Shown: piece after piece, positions 26,277 to 35,640 of the stretch
Numbering within the stretch: position 1 is the stretch's first letter
Layout: each line of letters begins with the position of its first letter
Origin: Actinomycetes bacterium
GTDB taxonomy: Bacteria > Actinomycetota > Actinomycetes > S36-B12
Assembly (NCBI GenBank): GCA_024641635.1
Contig: JAHECS010000004.1
Coordinates: forward strand, 29,215 to 92,825
Direction: 5' to 3'
Length of the DNA stretch: 63,611 nt
Made by a program: the position numbers and the translations under genes
Notes under the pieces: generated by a model
Database searches by the model: none
Told to the model about the DNA's origin: nothing
Seen by the model: the letters and a program-made list of their open reading frames with translations, nothing else

Positions 26277-28025
26277 GTGAATCCCTCGACCGCCCAGGCG
26301 ACCGTCATGGTCGACGAGCTGATCCGTTGCGGCGTCACGGACGCCGTGGTGTCGCCCGGCTCGAGGTCGGCGCCGCTCGCCATGGCCCTGGCGGCCGCGG
26401 AGGCGCGCGGCGACATCACCCTGCACGTGCGACTGGACGAGCGATCGGCCGGCTACCTCGCCGTCGGGATCGCCAAGGTCACGGGGGTGCCCGCGATCGT
26501 GGTCACGACGTCGGGCACGGCGGCCGTCAACCTCCATCCGGCCATCGTCGAGGCCGATCAGTCCTCTGTGCCGCTCATCGCGGTGACCGCCGACCGTCCT
26601 CCGCAGCTGCGGGGCGTGGGGGCCAACCAGACGATCCGGCAGTCAGGGGTGTTCGGCGCCGACGTGCGCCTGGCCATCGACATGGGCGCTGCGACCCCTC
26701 AGGCGGGGCAGGTGCGGTACTGGCGGTCAACCGTCGCCCGGGTGGTCGCTGCGTCGACCGACGCGGTCGCTCCTGGCCCCGTCCACCTCAACGTGCCGTT
26801 CGCCGAGCCGCTCGTCCCGGACGGCACCGACGGGTGGGTCGAGGAACTCGAAGGCCGACCGGACGCACGCCCGTGGACCGCCGACGCGCGTCTCGTGGCG
26901 GGGATGAGCACCCCGCTCGACGACGTCCTGGACGCCCTGCTCGACGACGAGCGGGTGCCCGCGCGCGGCCTCATCGTGCTGGGCGATCACAACGAGACCG
27001 AGGCGGTCGAGCTGATCGACGACCTCGCAGACGTCCTGGGCTGGCCGATCATCGCCGAGCCCAGCGGGAACGGGGCCGGGTCCGCAACGGCCCTGTCTCA
27101 CGGACCCCTGCTGCTGGCGGACCCTGCCTTTGCGGATGCCCATGTGCCCGAGCTGGTGATCACGGTGGGTCGAGTGGGCCTGAACCGCTCCGTCCTGCAG
27201 ATGATCGGACGGGCCGCGCTCCACCTCGCCGTCGACTCCCGACCCGAGTGGAGCGACCCGACGCGGACGGCTGATGTCGTCGTCGCCTCGGTCCCCCTGC
27301 CCCCGGAGGAGGCGGAGATCGACGAGGCATGGCTCGAGTCCTGGCAGCGCGCCGACGTCCTCGCCGCCGCGGCCGTGGAGACCGCGTTGTTCTCCCACGA
27401 CGATGCCCTGACCGGCATGCACGTCACGCGGATCACCGCGAACGCCGTTCCGGACGGCGGACTCCTGTTCGTCGGCCCCTCCTGGTCCGTCCGCCATGTC
27501 GGGTCGTTCGCCGCCAACACCGTGCAGGACGCGGTCATCCTCGGCAATCGCGGCACGTCGGGCATCGACGGCTGTCTCTCCACCGCGTGGGGAGCCGCGG
27601 GTGCCCTGCAGCGCAACGGCGGCGCTGGGGCGCTGGCGCTCGTCGGCGACCAGACGTTCCTCTACGACAGCAACGCACTGCTGGCGCCGCCTGAGGAGGA
27701 GCGTCCCGATCTCGTCATCGTCGTGTCCGACAACGACGGGGGTGGGATCTTCTCGTCGCTGGCCCAGGGCGGCCCGGAGCATGCCGAGACGTTCGAACGG
27801 GTCTTCGGGCTTCCCCTCGGCATCGACCTCGTCGCGCTGGCGCGTTCCCTCGGCATACCTGCGGTGGGTGCCGGTTCGGCGACGGAGCTGTCCGCGGCCA
27901 TCGAGGACGCCGTCGGCACGGGCGGCGTCCGGGTCGTCGTCGCCCGTACCTGCCCGCGCGACCGCGAGGCGGCGATCCTCGTGAACGTCCAGCGCGCCGT
28001 CGGCGAGGCACTGGGGTCCGCCTGA
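26277..28025 (+). CDS. menD: SEPHCHC synthase
   Basis: MenD is the thiamine-diphosphate enzyme joining 2-oxoglutarate and isochorismate in the first committed menaquinone step. The 582-residue protein starts with NPSTAQATVMVDELIRCGV and has the SPGSRSAPLA and GVGANQTI segments typical of MenD. The cofactor motif region runs from GNRGTSGIDG to VSDNDGGGIFSSL. The GTG follows menC by 4 bases. Neither menH nor a DHNA-CoA thioesterase follows here. Confidence 0.95.
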   Translation: MNPSTAQATVMVDELIRCGVTDAVVSPGSRSAPLAMALAAAEARGDITLHVRLDERSAGYLAVGIAKVTGVPAIVVTTSGTAAVNLHPAIVEADQSSVPLIAVTADRPPQLRGVGANQTIRQSGVFGADVRLAIDMGAATPQAGQVRYWRSTVARVVAASTDAVAPGPVHLNVPFAEPLVPDGTDGWVEELEGRPDARPWTADARLVAGMSTPLDDVLDALLDDERVPARGLIVLGDHNETEAVELIDDLADVLGWPIIAEPSGNGAGSATALSHGPLLLADPAFADAHVPELVITVGRVGLNRSVLQMIGRAALHLAVDSRPEWSDPTRTADVVVASVPLPPEEAEIDEAWLESWQRADVLAAAAVETALFSHDDALTGMHVTRITANAVPDGGLLFVGPSWSVRHVGSFAANTVQDAVILGNRGTSGIDGCLSTAWGAAGALQRNGGAGALALVGDQTFLYDSNALLAPPEEERPDLVIVVSDNDGGGIFSSLAQGGPEHAETFERVFGLPLGIDLVALARSLGIPAVGAGSATELSAAIEDAVGTGGVRVVVARTCPRDREAAILVNVQRAVGEALGSA

Positions 28026-28072
28026 CCTGCTGCTCGTGCTGCCCGCGGTGGGCGCTCCACCGACCGGCGGGC

Positions 28073-28078
28073 TAGCGT
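28073..28078 (+). promoter_or_regulatory. -10 box (TAGCGT) for leaderless start at 28085
   Basis: TAGCGT ends 6 bases before the ATG of the TetR-ACT-GNAT fusion gene, giving it a promoter separate from the men operon. Confidence 0.6.
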
Positions 28079-28084
28079 GGGCTC

Positions 28085-29731
28085 ATGCCTGTCGACCCCG
28101 AGAAGCGACGGCAGGTCCTCGATGCCGCGGCCGAGGTGTTCGCGGAGCGCAGTGTCGCAAACGCGAGCAAGCGCGACGTGGCCCATCAGGCGGATGTTCC
28201 CGTCCGCACGGTGTCGGAGGTGGGCCAGCACCGCGTGGACCTGCTCCGACAGGTCGTGGAGCAGCTGCCGTTCCCGCCGGTGGCGGAGAACATCGCCGCC
28301 CAGGCCTCGCATCCGAGTGAACCGGCACTCCAGGCGCTGCTCCGGGCGGCCCGAGACGTGCTCGGTGACCCAGGTGCGGCATGGGATCCGCTCGAGCTGC
28401 AGGCCATCGTGTCCGCCCCGTACGACGAGCCGACTCGGCTCGTCGTGGCGGAACGTCTCGGCCGGCGATGGGCCGCGGCGCACGAGGTCGTCAGCCAGCT
28501 TCGGGGCGACGGAGCAGATGACGCGATCGATGACGACTCCGCGGCCCTCCATCTCATCGCGGTCGGACTCGGCCTCGCACTGCTTGCACCGCTCTCCGAG
28601 AAGTGGAGCGACGCCCGCTCGTGGACGGCGCTGACGGCGCGACTGCTCGAGGCGCTGGCGGCTGAGGATGTCGAGTCGGACGCTGAGGCCAGCACCCGGT
28701 GGCGAGCGCGGGTCACCATCCCGGGGACTCCGTCCACGATGGCGCACCTGCAACGCGTGCTGTCGCTCCTTCGCGTCCACGTCGACAGCGTCTTCACGGC
28801 GCGCCTGGGAGACGGCAGGCAACTGGTCGACATGTTCCTCTCGTCGCCCAGTGACGTGGATCGGGCCACGATCGTGCACGGCATCGGCTCGATGGGATCC
28901 GACGTCATCGTCACGCGAGGCCGGGAGGAGGACGCGGAGGACATCGCCACGAGGGTGCTCCACCTGAGCACGCGGCTCGCGCAGCAGCCCGACGTGGCGC
29001 CGCAGGCGGTCGCCGACCTCGTGCTCGCGGACTCGTGGGAGGTGGCACCGGCGACGACGGGCGACGACTCGACCGACTTCATCCTGCGCCTCCAGTGGAC
29101 GCCGGAGCTCCACGTGATCCTGCGTCGGGTCAAGGCGCCGTTCACGCGAACGGAGCTCAATCGGGCGTCGGCGATGCTCGCCCTCGTGGCGGCGCTGTCG
29201 GAGGCGCGGGGAGAGCCGGACGGATTCGGATGGCGCGAGAACCTGCGCGACGGGCGCGCGGTGGCGGTACGGCTCGGGAGACCCGAGGACACCGCCGGCG
29301 TCGAGCGCATGCATGAGCGCTGCAGTCCGGAATCGCGCTACCAGCGGTACTTCACGCCCATGAATGAGTGGCGCGAGGACAACCTGCGCCGGATCTCAGG
29401 AGGTCACCGCGGCGCCACGTTGGTGGTGACGGATGAGCAGGACGAGATCATCGCCCTCGGCAACGTCTTCCCGATCGGCCCGCAGGACACCGAGGCCGCG
29501 GAGATCGCGGTCATCGTCGACGACGCCTGGCATGGCTCAGGGGTGGGACTGCTGCTGACGCGGCATCTCATCTCGGTGGGCCGCCGCCTGGGGTTCGGCT
29601 CGCTCATCGCTTACGTGCTGGCGGACAACCGCGCGATGCACAGCCTGCTCAACGCGACCGATCTGGACTGGAGGTCGGTCCCCGACCATGAGCTGGGGCC
29701 GTCCGTCGACTGCCTGACCGCCTCCCTCTGA
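28085..29731 (+). CDS. TetR-like / ACT-like / GNAT acetyltransferase fusion protein
   Basis: A 548-residue multi-domain protein. Residues 5-60 resemble a TetR helix-turn-helix but lack the usual YxHF end, so DNA binding is uncertain; 60-195 look like a TetR ligand domain. Residues 207-300 (VTIPGTPSTMAHLQRVL onward) have the beta-alpha-beta pattern of an ACT domain; 330-375 resemble the end of a GAF-like fold. Residues 390-525 form a GNAT domain with SPESRYQRYF and the acetyl-CoA loop HGSGVGLLL. ACT-GNAT proteins that acetylate lysines under amino-acid control are known in actinobacteria; the extra TetR-like part is unusual. Role here is inferred: possibly protein acetylation opposed by AcuC. 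Leaderless promoter, between menD and menF. Confidence 0.8.
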   Translation: MPVDPEKRRQVLDAAAEVFAERSVANASKRDVAHQADVPVRTVSEVGQHRVDLLRQVVEQLPFPPVAENIAAQASHPSEPALQALLRAARDVLGDPGAAWDPLELQAIVSAPYDEPTRLVVAERLGRRWAAAHEVVSQLRGDGADDAIDDDSAALHLIAVGLGLALLAPLSEKWSDARSWTALTARLLEALAAEDVESDAEASTRWRARVTIPGTPSTMAHLQRVLSLLRVHVDSVFTARLGDGRQLVDMFLSSPSDVDRATIVHGIGSMGSDVIVTRGREEDAEDIATRVLHLSTRLAQQPDVAPQAVADLVLADSWEVAPATTGDDSTDFILRLQWTPELHVILRRVKAPFTRTELNRASAMLALVAALSEARGEPDGFGWRENLRDGRAVAVRLGRPEDTAGVERMHERCSPESRYQRYFTPMNEWREDNLRRISGGHRGATLVVTDEQDEIIALGNVFPIGPQDTEAAEIAVIVDDAWHGSGVGLLLTRHLISVGRRLGFGSLIAYVLADNRAMHSLLNATDLDWRSVPDHELGPSVDCLTASL

Positions 29732-29747
29732 CCGCACGCTCCCCGGG

Positions 29748-31022
29748 TCAGCGGATCTCGAGAGCGTCGCGGATAGGGACGAGCTTGGCCACGGACTCGG
29801 CCAGCTCGTCGGCCGGGTCGGAGCCGGCGACGATGCCGCACCCCGCGTAGGAGCGCACCTGGCCGAGCTCCCCGTCGACCGTGGCGCACCGCAGGGCGAT
29901 CCCGAACTCGCCGTCGCCATGCCGATCGAACCAGCCGACGGGCCCGGCGTACCGACCGCGCTCCATGCCCTCGAGCTCGTGGATGACCGCGAGTGCCCGC
30001 TCCGTCGGGGTTCCGCAGACGGCCGCCGTTGGGTGCAGGGACGCGGCCAGGGCGAGCACGGTGGCGGAGTCGGCAAGCCGGCCCGTCACGTCTGTCGCCA
30101 GGTGCTGGACGTTTGCCAGCTCCAGGACGTGCGGACGAGTCGGCACGTCGAGGTCGGTGCAGTGGGCCGCCAGCGCCTTGGCCACGGAGTGCACGGCGTA
30201 CTCGTGCTCCTCGGTGTCCTTGTGGCTGGAGAGGAGGGCCCGCGCCAGTCCGGCGTCGGTGCGGTCATCCCCGCGACGTCGAACCGTCCCAGCGAGCACG
30301 CGACTGGTGACGAGGTCGCCGGTCCGACGCACGAGCAGCTCAGGAGTGGCCCCGATGAGGTCATCGACACTGAACGTCCAGCAGGAGGGGTAGGCGTCGG
30401 CCAGCCGAAGGAGCAGGTGACGGGAGTCGAGCGTGCCCTCGATGTTCGCGACGACGTCGCGAGCGAGGACGACCTTGTCGAGCTCGCCGGCCTTGATCCG
30501 GCGGACGGCTTCGGCCACGGCCTCCTGCCATTCGATGGCGGTGCGGCTTCCCTCCGACCACGTCAGTGACAGCGGGCGGTCGGGCACGGAGACCGGCGGG
30601 AGGACGGGTTTCTGATCGGGGTCGCGGCCGATGACCGTCATCCATGCCTGCCCGGCACGACGGCCGACGACCACCTGCGGTACGACGACGATGGACGAGC
30701 CCGACGCGTCGTCGAACGAGAACGACCCGAAGGCGACCGGCCCCGTGCCCGGCATGCTCACGGTGTCGTCGACCTCGAGCGATGCGCACAGCTCCGACCA
30801 CCAGCGCTGCGTGCGACTGAACCGTTCGTGCCCCCGGACCTCCAGCCGAGCGGCGACGCCCCATCCGATCAGTCCCTCGCCGTCGCGCACCCAGGCGACG
30901 GGGTCGGTCCGCGGCAGTCGGGCGAGCAGCTCGACGGGGTCGGCGATCGGCCGCGTCGTGACGAACATGACTTCCGAAGAAGGGTCGGCCGGGGCTGGGG
31001 TCGGGGCCGCCGGGGAGGTCAC
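29748..31022 (-). CDS. menF: Isochorismate synthase
   Basis: MenF isomerises chorismate to isochorismate, the entry to menaquinone synthesis. The 424-residue protein carries the chorismate-binding domain: KAGELDKVVLARDV, the ATPELLVRR segment, SSHKDTEEHEYAV, and the C-terminal LHPTAAVCGTP and SYAGCGIVAGSDP motifs. The family call against anthranilate or salicylate synthases rests on the men gene context. GTG 31022 has TACGCT 6 bases upstream and is preferred over an upstream ATG at 31106 that would overlap menG. It is divergent from menG. Confidence 0.9.
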   Translation of the reverse strand: MTSPAAPTPAPADPSSEVMFVTTRPIADPVELLARLPRTDPVAWVRDGEGLIGWGVAARLEVRGHERFSRTQRWWSELCASLEVDDTVSMPGTGPVAFGSFSFDDASGSSIVVVPQVVVGRRAGQAWMTVIGRDPDQKPVLPPVSVPDRPLSLTWSEGSRTAIEWQEAVAEAVRRIKAGELDKVVLARDVVANIEGTLDSRHLLLRLADAYPSCWTFSVDDLIGATPELLVRRTGDLVTSRVLAGTVRRRGDDRTDAGLARALLSSHKDTEEHEYAVHSVAKALAAHCTDLDVPTRPHVLELANVQHLATDVTGRLADSATVLALAASLHPTAAVCGTPTERALAVIHELEGMERGRYAGPVGWFDRHGDGEFGIALRCATVDGELGQVRSYAGCGIVAGSDPADELAESVAKLVPIRDALEIR

Positions 31023-31028
31023 GCGCCA

Positions 31029-31034
31029 AGCGTA
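31029..31034 (-). promoter_or_regulatory. -10 box (TACGCT) for leaderless menF
   Basis: On the minus strand TACGCT ends 6 bases before the menF GTG. The hexamer is identical to that of menE, which hints at matched expression. Confidence 0.6.
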
Positions 31035-31083
31035 GGGCGACACCCTGGCGGCGGCATTCCGGGCCGGGTGGAAGGATCGCCCC

Positions 31084-31788
31084 GTGACGCGTGCCGATCT
31101 CGACAAGGCCCCCGTGGACGTCGCGGCGATGTTCGACGACGTCGCGGAGCGCTACGACCTCACCAACGACGTGCTCGCCATGGGGCAGACCCGTCGGTGG
31201 CGAACCGCCGTGCTGCGGGCAGTGGACGCCCAGCCCGGCGAGCGCGTCCTGGACCTGGCTGCAGGAACGGGGACGTCCAGCGTGCCCTTCGCCCGCGCAG
31301 GAGCGACCGTGGTGCCGACCGACTTCTCGCTGGGGATGCTGAGCGTGGGCAAGAAGCGGCTGCCGTACCTGCCCTTCGTCGCCGGCGACGGCCTGGCCCT
31401 GCCGTTCCGGGACGAGGCGTTCGACGCCGCGACGATCTCGTTCGGACTGCGCAACCTGCAGGACCGGATGGCGGGCCTGCGCGAGCTGAGAAGGGTGGTG
31501 CGGCCGGGCGGCCGGCTTGTCGTATGCGAGTTCTCGCAGCCGACCTGGGCGCCTTTCCGTACGGTCTACACGGAGTACCTCATGCGTGCGCTGCCCTCGG
31601 TCGCGCAGCGCACGTCGTCCAACCCCGAGGCATACGTCTACCTGGCCGAGTCGATCCGCGCGTGGCCCGACCAGCGTGAGCTCGCGGCGGACATCGTTGC
31701 GGCCGGGTGGGGCAGGGTGCAGTGGCGAAACCTCAGCGGCGGCATCGTCGCGCTGCATCGTGCCGTGCGGAAGGACGCGACCGAGTGA
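31084..31788 (+). CDS. menG: Demethylmenaquinone methyltransferase
   Basis: MenG (UbiE family) methylates demethylmenaquinone with SAM, the last step of menaquinone synthesis. The 234-residue protein shows [22 protein letters not shown], the SAM loop [15 protein letters not shown] and the signature [17 protein letters not shown] site lies about 8 bases before the GTG, so unlike its divergent neighbour it is leadered. It is followed by the nuo promoter region. Confidence 0.93.
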   Translation: MTRADLDKAPVDVAAMFDDVAERYDLTNDVLAMGQTRRWRTAVLRAVDAQPGERVLDLAAGTGTSSVPFARAGATVVPTDFSLGMLSVGKKRLPYLPFVAGDGLALPFRDEAFDAATISFGLRNLQDRMAGLRELRRVVRPGGRLVVCEFSQPTWAPFRTVYTEYLMRALPSVAQRTSSNPEAYVYLAESIRAWPDQRELAADIVAAGWGRVQWRNLSGGIVALHRAVRKDATE

Positions 31789-31833
31789 GCGTGTCGGCCG
31801 GAGCTTCGCAATCGTGTCCCGCGTCAGGAAGGG

Positions 31834-31851
31834 GTGTGAAAGCGTTGTCGT
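31834..31851 (+). promoter_or_regulatory. Second, weaker Rex operator candidate before nuoA
   Basis: GTGTGAAAGCGTTGTCGT matches the site TTGTGAACGCGTTCACAA at 12 of 18 positions, with a good left half and centre and a poor right half. It overlaps GTGAAA at 31836-31841, the likely -35 of the nuo promoter. Confidence 0.35.
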
Positions 31852-31859
31852 GCGACCAC

Positions 31860-31865
31860 TATGCT
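31860..31865 (+). promoter_or_regulatory. -10 box (TATGCT) of the nuo operon promoter
   Basis: TATGCT stands 18 bases after GTGAAA (31836-31841). The start site would be near 31872, just at the edge of the strong Rex site, giving a leader of about 45 bases. Confidence 0.45.
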
Positions 31866-31873
31866 TTCGACGG

Positions 31874-31891
31874 TCGTGAAGTGATTCACAA
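31874..31891 (+). promoter_or_regulatory. Rex operator candidate upstream of nuoA
   Basis: TCGTGAAGTGATTCACAA contains the perfect inverted repeat GTGAA-4-TTCAC and matches the streptomycete Rex consensus at 13 of 18 positions, with all mismatches but one in the non-conserved centre. It overlaps the predicted nuo transcription start, a position suited to repression. nuo is a known Rex target in Streptomyces. Confidence 0.65.
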
Positions 31892-31918
31892 TTGCGCAAA
31901 CCGTGAGGAGATGCGGGC

Positions 31919-32278
31919 TTGAACGTCTACACCCCGATCCTCGTCCTCGGCCTTCTCGCATTCGGCTTCGCGGCCTTCTCAGTCGCCGCAGCGACGGTCA
32001 CCGGACCGAAGCGGTACAACCGAGCCAAGTACGACGCCTACGAGTGCGGCATCGAGCCGACGCCGCAGCCGATCGGCGGGGGACGGTTCCCGGTCAAGTA
32101 CTACCTGACCGCGATGCTGTTCATCGTCTTCGACATCGAGATCGTGTTCCTCTACCCGTGGGCCGTCGCGTTCGACCAGCTGGCCCTCTTCGGGCTGATC
32201 GAGATGTTCCTGTTCATCATCACCGTTCTCGTGGTCTACGCCTATGTGTGGCGTCGCCGCGGACTCGAGTGGGACTGA
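31919..32278 (+). CDS. nuoA: NADH-quinone oxidoreductase subunit A
   Basis: A 119-residue membrane subunit of complex I with three helices (about residues 5-27, 62-84 and 89-110). The conserved loop KYDAYECGIEPT, which carries the cysteine near the quinone cavity, is present. The start is TTG at 31919, supported by a GAGGAG site at 31905-31910 with an 8-base spacer; the ATG at 31911 is out of frame. First gene of the 14-gene operon, preceded by a Rex site. Confidence 0.94.
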   Translation: MNVYTPILVLGLLAFGFAAFSVAAATVTGPKRYNRAKYDAYECGIEPTPQPIGGGRFPVKYYLTAMLFIVFDIEIVFLYPWAVAFDQLALFGLIEMFLFIITVLVVYAYVWRRRGLEWD

Positions 32279-32289
32279 CGGAGTAGCGC

Positions 32290-32844
32290 ATGGGACTCGA
32301 GGAAGCATTGCCGTCTGGCGTCCTTCTGACCACGGTCGAGAAGTTCGCCGGCTACGCGCGCAAGGGCTCGCTGTGGCCCGCCACCTTCGGGCTGGCGTGC
32401 TGCGCCATCGAGATGATGGCGGCGGGCGGCCCCCGTTTCGACATCGCCCGGTACGGCATGGAGGTCTTCCGGGCCTCGCCCCGACAGGCCGATCTCATGA
32501 TCGTGGCCGGGCGGGTGAGCCAGAAGATGGCTCCGGTCCTGCGCCAGATCTACGACCAGATGCCGAACCCGAAGTGGGTCATCGCCATGGGCGTGTGCGC
32601 GTCCAGCGGCGGAATGTTCAACAACTACGCAATCGTCCAGGGCGTCGACCATGTCGTGCCTGTCGACATCTACCTCCCGGGCTGCCCGCCGCGGCCGGAG
32701 ATGCTCTTCGACGCGATCCTCAAGCTGCACGACAAGATCCAGGACACCAAGCTCGGCGCCAACCGACGCGCTGAGATCGTGGAGCTCGAGCAGGTGGCGC
32801 TCACCGCCCCGACCACCCTGGAGATGAAGGGCCTCATGCGATGA
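32290..32844 (+). CDS. nuoB: NADH-quinone oxidoreductase subunit B
   Basis: The 184-residue peripheral subunit that holds cluster N2, the last Fe-S centre before quinone. The four ligands are Cys37-Cys38, Cys103 and Cys132 ([23 protein letters not shown]). The ATG overlaps no gene, 11 bases after nuoA; its stop overlaps the nuoC ATG. Compare the shorter paralogue at 53707-54126. Confidence 0.96.
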   Translation: MGLEEALPSGVLLTTVEKFAGYARKGSLWPATFGLACCAIEMMAAGGPRFDIARYGMEVFRASPRQADLMIVAGRVSQKMAPVLRQIYDQMPNPKWVIAMGVCASSGGMFNNYAIVQGVDHVVPVDIYLPGCPPRPEMLFDAILKLHDKIQDTKLGANRRAEIVELEQVALTAPTTLEMKGLMR

Positions 32845-33545
32845 GCGACGCGCCCGTTCCCGCGGTACCCGAGGGTGTCAAGGAGCTCGACATCATCGGC
32901 GTCCGAAACGGCGCCTTCGGCGCGTCGGGCGGCGGCGACACCAGTGGCTTCGGCGGCCTCGTCGAGCCCATCGTCATGCCGGCGCCTGCCGTTCGCCCGT
33001 ATGGAGGCTGGTTCGACGAGATCTCCGACGAGCTCGAGCTCTCGCTCGCCGATCGAGGCCTGCCGGCGGTGGACGCGATCGAGAAGGTGGTGATCCACCG
33101 CGACGAGATCACGTACCACGTGCGGCGCGAGCACCTGGTGCCCTTCGTCACCGCCCTGCGCGACGAACCGGGACTCCGTTTCGAGATCTGCCAAGGCGTC
33201 AACGGAGTCCACTACCCGCACGAGACGGGGCGGGAGCTGCACGCCGTCTACCCGTTCCTGTCGATCACCCACAACCGGCGCGTTCGCGTCGAGGTGTCGG
33301 TGCCGGACGGCGACGCGCGGATCCCGTCCATCGTGTCGGTCTACCCGGCCAACGACTGGCACGAGCGCGAGACGTGGGACTTCTTCGGCATCGAGTTCGA
33401 GGGACACCCGGCGCTGACCCGGATCATGATGCCGGACGACTGGCCCGGCCACCCGCAGCGCAAGGACTACCCGCTCGGCGGCATCCCGGTCGAGTACAAG
33501 GGCGGGACGATCCCGCCCCCGGACCAGCGGAGGTCGTACAACTGA
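32841..33545 (+). CDS. nuoC: NADH-quinone oxidoreductase subunit C
   Basis: A 234-residue peripheral subunit (30 kDa type) at the quinone module. The signature [21 protein letters not shown] and the C-terminal [11 protein letters not shown] are clear. The first 45 residues are a polar, Gly-rich actinobacterial extension. ATG overlaps nuoB by 4 bases; the stop shares a base with the nuoD ATG. NuoC and NuoD are separate, not fused as in Escherichia coli. Confidence 0.95.
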   Translation: MSDAPVPAVPEGVKELDIIGVRNGAFGASGGGDTSGFGGLVEPIVMPAPAVRPYGGWFDEISDELELSLADRGLPAVDAIEKVVIHRDEITYHVRREHLVPFVTALRDEPGLRFEICQGVNGVHYPHETGRELHAVYPFLSITHNRRVRVEVSVPDGDARIPSIVSVYPANDWHERETWDFFGIEFEGHPALTRIMMPDDWPGHPQRKDYPLGGIPVEYKGGTIPPPDQRRSYN

Positions 33546-34939
33546 TGTCGACCGACAACGTGACGTACAGCTCGAGCGACGACGCCAACGTCGAGTACGC
33601 GAGCGCGGGGGAGCAGTCGGAGGGCGACGCCTACGCGGGCTCGTACGAGACCACGGAAGGCCGCATCTACACCGTCTCCGGCGGTGACTGGGACACGATC
33701 ACGGCGGCGCCCGAGGGCGAGCACGACCGCATCGTCGTGAACATGGGCCCGCAGCACCCGTCGACCCACGGGGTCCTCCGCCTCATCCTCGAGCTCGACG
33801 GTGAGACGGTGACCGAGGCACGCGCGGGCATCGGCTACCTCCACACAGGCATCGAGAAGAACATGGAGTTCCGGACCTGGGTCCAGGGCTGCACGTTCGT
33901 GACGCGCATGGACTACCTGACGCCGATGTTCAACGAGACGGCCTACTGCCTGGCTGTCGAGAAGGCGCTCGGGGTCACGGAGCAGGTGCCGGAACGCGCC
34001 AGCGTCATCCGCGTGATGATGATGGAGCTCAACCGGATCTCGTCGCACCTGGTCGCGCTGGCGACCGGCGGCATGGAGCTGGGCGCCCTCACCGCCATGG
34101 AGTTCGGCTTCCGTGAGCGCGAGCTCGTCCTCGACATCTTCGAGATGGTCACCGGACTGCGGATGAACAGTGCCTACATCCGCCCGGGAGGCGTCGCCCA
34201 GGATCTGCCCGAGGACGGTGCGCAGAAGATCCGCGAGACGATCCCGCTGCTGCGCAAGCGGCTCAAGGACACCGCCGACCTCCTCGTCGACAACACCATC
34301 TGGATGGGACGCACCGTCGGCGTGGGCTACCTCGACCTCGCCGGCTGCATGGCTCTGGGCATCACCGGCCCGATCCTGCGCTCGACTGGCCTGCCGCACG
34401 ACCTTCGCAAGAGCCAGCCCTACTGCGGTTACGAGAACTACGAGTTCGACGTCATCACGAAGGACACGTCCGACGTCTACGGACGCTTCCTCATCCGCAT
34501 CGAGGAGATGGAGCAGTCGCTGCGGATCGTCGAGCAGTGCCTGGACCGCCTCACCCCCGGGCCGGTGATGATCGAGGACAAGAAGATCGCGTGGCCGGCC
34601 CAGCTCTCCATCGGGAGCGATGGCCAGGGCAACTCGCCCGAGCACATCAAGGAGATCATGTCGGAGTCGATGGAGGCACTCATCCATCACTTCAAGCTGG
34701 TCACCGAGGGCTTCCGCGTGCCGGCCGGACAGGTCTACACCGCCGTCGAGTCCCCCAAGGGCGAACTCGGCTGCCACCTCGTGAGTTCGGGGGGCACCCG
34801 CCCCTACCGGGTGCACTTCCGGGACCCGTCGTTCAACAACCTCCAGGCCGTCGCAGCCATGTGCGAGGGCAGCATGATCTCCGACATCATCGCCGCGGTC
34901 GCCAGCATCGACCCGGTCATGGGCGGCGTGGACCGCTAG
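33545..34939 (+). CDS. nuoD: NADH-quinone oxidoreductase subunit D
   Basis: The 464-residue 49-kDa-type subunit, descended from NiFe-hydrogenase large subunits and lining the quinone pocket. The loop [13 protein letters not shown] with the quinone-binding His and the [11 protein letters not shown] segment are intact, as is DPVMGGVDR at the C-terminus. About 65 residues of acidic, Ser/Tyr-rich extension precede the core. No second NuoD accompanies the NuoBCI-like cluster at 53707-54910. Confidence 0.96.
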   Translation: MSTDNVTYSSSDDANVEYASAGEQSEGDAYAGSYETTEGRIYTVSGGDWDTITAAPEGEHDRIVVNMGPQHPSTHGVLRLILELDGETVTEARAGIGYLHTGIEKNMEFRTWVQGCTFVTRMDYLTPMFNETAYCLAVEKALGVTEQVPERASVIRVMMMELNRISSHLVALATGGMELGALTAMEFGFRERELVLDIFEMVTGLRMNSAYIRPGGVAQDLPEDGAQKIRETIPLLRKRLKDTADLLVDNTIWMGRTVGVGYLDLAGCMALGITGPILRSTGLPHDLRKSQPYCGYENYEFDVITKDTSDVYGRFLIRIEEMEQSLRIVEQCLDRLTPGPVMIEDKKIAWPAQLSIGSDGQGNSPEHIKEIMSESMEALIHHFKLVTEGFRVPAGQVYTAVESPKGELGCHLVSSGGTRPYRVHFRDPSFNNLQAVAAMCEGSMISDIIAAVASIDPVMGGVDR

Positions 34940-34962
34940 AACCGAGAGAGCGAAGAGACGAG

Positions 34963-35637
34963 ATGGCAATCAGCGAGAGCACCCGCGAGCAGCTCCAGCA
35001 GCTCGCCGCGCGGTACCCCCGCCCCCGGTCGGGCCTCATGCCGATGCTGCACCTGGTGCAGAGCCTCGAGGGGGAGGTCACGCCCGAGGGCATCACGGCG
35101 TGCGCCGATGCCGCGGGCGTCAGCGCCGCGGAGGCCACGGCGGTCGCGTCCTTCTACACGATGTACAAGCGCCGTCAGGTCGGGCAGCACCACATCGGCG
35201 TCTGCGTCAACACCATGTGCGGTCTCCTCGGTGGCGACGCCGTGTACGAGGCACTGAGCGAGCGACTCGGCGTCGGCCACGATGCGCCCACCGACGACGG
35301 GCAGTTCTGGCTCGAGCGGATCGAGTGCCAGGCCGCCTGCACGCACGCGCCGGTGATGACCGTCGACTGGGAGTACATGGACGACGTCACCCCGGCCGCG
35401 GCCGTGGAGATCGTCGATCGCCTGGAGCGCGGCGAGACGGTCCTGTCGACCCGCGGACCCGCCATCCGAGACTTCCGCGCGACGGAGCAGACCCTCGCCT
35501 ATCCCGAGGATGGGCTCGCGGCGGAGGGCACGCCCGTCGACGACAAGATGCTCGTCGGGCTCAGGATCGCCAAGGAGGGCGGCATGGCAGCACCCGGAGT
35601 GCCGGCACCCTCCGCTCCGACCGGACAGGAGGGCTGA
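34963..35637 (+). CDS. nuoE: NADH-quinone oxidoreductase subunit E
   Basis: A 224-residue thioredoxin-fold subunit of the NADH-oxidising module carrying the 2Fe-2S cluster N1a. The ligands are in CVNTMC and ECQAAC. The C-terminus extends about 55 residues past the core, ending in a Pro/Ala-rich tail. ATG 34963 follows nuoD by 23 bases with a weak purine-rich site (GAAGAGACGAG). Confidence 0.94.
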   Translation: MAISESTREQLQQLAARYPRPRSGLMPMLHLVQSLEGEVTPEGITACADAAGVSAAEATAVASFYTMYKRRQVGQHHIGVCVNTMCGLLGGDAVYEALSERLGVGHDAPTDDGQFWLERIECQAACTHAPVMTVDWEYMDDVTPAAAVEIVDRLERGETVLSTRGPAIRDFRATEQTLAYPEDGLAAEGTPVDDKMLVGLRIAKEGGMAAPGVPAPSAPTGQEG

Positions 35638-35640
35638 GCC

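Noticed and set aside
28030-28072. Palindromic operator for the TetR-like fusion protein
   Set aside because: Only a half-site-like ACCGACCGG is present; no inverted repeat of useful length was found.
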